Shown piece after piece: positions 62,338 to 64,000 of a stretch of DNA of 64,000 bases. The position numbers and the translations under genes were made by a program. Positions within the stretch are counted from its first letter, which is position 1. Each line of letters opens with the position of its first letter. This stretch comes from Chelativorans sp. Marseille-P2723 (GTDB lineage Bacteria; Pseudomonadota; Alphaproteobacteria; Rhizobiales; Rhizobiaceae), in contig NZ_CADDWI010000008.1 in assembly GCF_902809845.1 (NCBI RefSeq), positions 620,001 through 684,000 of the forward strand. Direction: 5' to 3'. A model generated the notes under the pieces. The model was not told the DNA's origin and searched no databases. It saw nothing but the letters and a program-made list of their open reading frames with translations.

Positions 62338-64000
62338 TCAGGCCGATGCCAACAGGCTTGCGTTGCCGCCTGCCGCAGTTGTATCCACGCACACTGCATG
62401 CTCGTTCACATATGCGGAGGGCGCGATGATCTCCGTTACTAATGGCACGATCTGACCTTCACGTGCGGCAAGGGCTCTTCTCAGACGAGCGAGCCAATCA
62501 TGCCCCCCGGACGCAGCGACAAGATCGACAGACAGGCGCTCCAGCATTTCCGGCGCAATAGTCCCCTCCAGAACACCTAGCGGAAATTTACCTTGGAGAA
62601 GCGGCTGCAGCAGGTTCCCGGCATTATCCCCTACTGCAAGCACCGCATTTCCCGCCGCAATTGCTTGTATCACCTGAGCGGCAAGCGTCTCGCCGTCAGC
62701 GCCAAGACACAAGACCCGGCCGCGCGGCACCAGGCGCAATGAATTTACCTCGCCTGTCGGGCCGGGCAGGTCGACCGGGCCGAAATTCAATGCATCCATC
62801 GCGGTCATGACATCAGTCCATTGTCCGTGTAGTGCATTGCGCAACATGATGCGCCGATCCGTCCGACTGGCCCACCCGCCTTCTTCTAGCTCGGCCATGG
62901 CCCGCGTCACCATCCCCTCATCAGTAAGGGCAGCGCCTGCCGGCACCACGTCGCTGCCGCCCCTTTCCCGGACGAACCGGGAAAGATAATGGGGCCCGCC
63001 CGCCTTGGGGCCGGTACCTGACAGCCCCTCTCCGCCAAATGGCTGGGAACCAACGATGGCACCGATCTGGTTCCGGTTCACATAGATATTGCCGGCCTTG
63101 ACCTTGTCCACTGCCTCCTGAACCCGCACGTCGATGCGTGTGTGAAGGCCGAAAGTTAGCCCATAACCCTTTGCATTTATGGAGAAAATGACTTTATGAA
63201 GTTCATCCGCATCGAAGGTCGCGACATGCAGCACGGGGCCGAAAATCTCCCTTTCCATTTCCTCGATGCCGGAAACCCGGAACGCGATCGGTGCAACAAA
63301 GCGGCCAATGGCCTCGGGCCTTCCGATCTTGGCGATCAGACGACCCTCGCGTTCCATCTCCGCACAATAGCTTGTAATCCCTGAAAGCGCATCATCATCG
63401 ATGACAGGGCCGACATCGGTCGATAGTTGCCAGGGATCGCCCACGACAAGCTCCTGCATTGCGCCTTCAAGCATCCTGAGGAACCTGTCTTCGACGTCCT
63501 TCTGCACATAAAGGATGCGTAGTGCCGAGCAACGCTGACCAGCGCTCTGGAAGGCCGAGGAGAGGATGTCGCGTACCGCCTGCTCCGGCAGCGCAGTGGA
63601 ATCCACGATCATAGCGTTGATACCGCCTGTTTCGGCGATGAACATGGCGTCGGGTGCAGCCGTTCTGGCTAGTTGCTGCTCGATCAGCCGCGCAACCTCT
63701 ATCGAGCCGGTGAAACAGACGCCTGCAATGCGCGGGTCGGCAGTAAGCGGCGCGCCGACGCTCGGCCCGTCGCCGGGTAGAAGATGGAGGACGTCTTTTG
63801 GAATGCCTGCCTCGTGCATCAATGCCGCCGCGCGTGCAGCAATCAGGCAGGTCTGCTCAGCGGGTTTTGACACCACTGTATTTCCGGTGACGAGTGCCGC
63901 GGCGATCTGTCCCGTAAAAATGGCAAGCGGGAAGTTCCAGGGCGAAATACAGGCGATCACTCCCCTCGCCTTTCCTTTCTCCTCCGCATATTCGGCCTGA
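62338..64000 (-). CDS. putA: Bifunctional proline dehydrogenase/P5C dehydrogenase PutA, C-terminal part
   Basis: The frame is open through the right edge, so the gene is 5' truncated; the 553 visible residues are the aldehyde dehydrogenase part. ISPWNFPLAIFTGQ, GNTVVSKPAEQT and VCFTGSIEVAR (NAD-binding), the general base in AETGGINAMIVD and the catalytic Cys in SAGQRCSALRIL are seen. The last ~200 residues form the extra C-terminal domain of long PutA proteins. It oxidises P5C/glutamate semialdehyde to glutamate, after the upstream proline dehydrogenase domain. Convergent with rirA, 15 bases apart. Confidence 0.93.
   Translation of the reverse strand, partial: QAEYAEEKGKARGVIACISPWNFPLAIFTGQIAAALVTGNTVVSKPAEQTCLIAARAAALMHEAGIPKDVLHLLPGDGPSVGAPLTADPRIAGVCFTGSIEVARLIEQQLARTAAPDAMFIAETGGINAMIVDSTALPEQAVRDILSSAFQSAGQRCSALRILYVQKDVEDRFLRMLEGAMQELVVGDPWQLSTDVGPVIDDDALSGITSYCAEMEREGRLIAKIGRPEAIGRFVAPIAFRVSGIEEMEREIFGPVLHVATFDADELHKVIFSINAKGYGLTFGLHTRIDVRVQEAVDKVKAGNIYVNRNQIGAIVGSQPFGGEGLSGTGPKAGGPHYLSRFVRERGGSDVVPAGAALTDEGMVTRAMAELEEGGWASRTDRRIMLRNALHGQWTDVMTAMDALNFGPVDLPGPTGEVNSLRLVPRGRVLCLGADGETLAAQVIQAIAAGNAVLAVGDNAGNLLQPLLQGKFPLGVLEGTIAPEMLERLSVDLVAASGGHDWLARLRRALAAREGQIVPLVTEIIAPSAYVNEHAVCVDTTAAGGNASLLASA

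Overview
The window reads as chromosome of an alphaproteobacterium of the order Hyphomicrobiales (Rhizobiales), closest in style to the Phyllobacteriaceae. The order ntrX-trkA-dat-hfq-hflX-mazG is typical of that group. So are an Rrf2-type RirA iron regulator, an ectoine-type ABC uptake system, an actinobacterial-type inositol-phosphate synthase and a tandem glycine riboswitch in front of gcvTHP. This placement rests on gene content and order read by eye; no search was run. Coding density is high and most genes look like core genes, with a few accessory stretches between them.

Layout. 1-6.1 kb: end of the nitrogen-response regulator NtrX, TrkA, D-amino acid aminotransferase, Hfq, HflX, and MazG on the opposite strand. 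6.5-13.2 kb: an unusual accessory cluster. It encodes a secreted small protein, a thiamine-diphosphate (TPP) dehydrogenase E1 alpha subunit with a twin-arginine signal, its beta partner without a signal, a zinc-ribbon protein, two paralogous exported c-type cytochromes, an MBOAT O-acyltransferase and a membrane-anchored SGNH-like protein. 13.5-19.7 kb: an envelope thiol/redox module (DsbA-like, TlpA-like, DsbD) divergent from an L,D-transpeptidase and a two-component system. 19.7-20.7 kb holds no recognisable gene. 20.7-30.0 kb, all minus strand: chromate transporter, YbaK-like protein, then a housekeeping run (MBL hydrolase, TatD, MetG, HolB, Tmk, DacF-like carboxypeptidase, RlpA). 30.2-34.9 kb: a candidate structured RNA, a Dabb protein, betaine-homocysteine methyltransferase behind a palindromic operator, an aldo/keto reductase, two membrane proteins and a MerR regulator. 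35.0-46.1 kb: dnaE, a YaiI-family protein, glycine riboswitch-gcvTHP, parE. 46.4-50.2 kb, minus strand: an apparently circularly permuted glycosidase, a histidine phosphatase, inositol-3-phosphate synthase and a methyltransferase. 50.5-52.4 kb: tRNA-Cys, tRNA-Gly, tRNA-Tyr, rlmB, a small secreted peptide and tRNA-Thr. 52.8-54.9 kb: two sulfotransferase-like genes in gene-poor DNA. 55.0-57.4 kb: NAD kinase and a DEAD-box helicase. 57.5-64.0 kb: a GntR regulator, ehuBCDA, rirA and the C-terminal part of PutA, which runs off the right edge.

The most unusual content is the 7.0-13.2 kb cluster. By its signals, a 2-oxoacid dehydrogenase E1 heterodimer appears to be exported folded, with cofactor, through Tat. 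No E2 or E3 gene is present, and two small c-type cytochromes are encoded next to it. The reading offered here is an extracytoplasmic, TPP-dependent oxidative decarboxylation that passes electrons to cytochromes rather than to lipoyl-E2 and NAD; this is inference. The second unusual item is the glycosidase at 46.4 kb. Its acid/base N-E-P motif is at the very N terminus and the usual first three barrel strands are at the C terminus.
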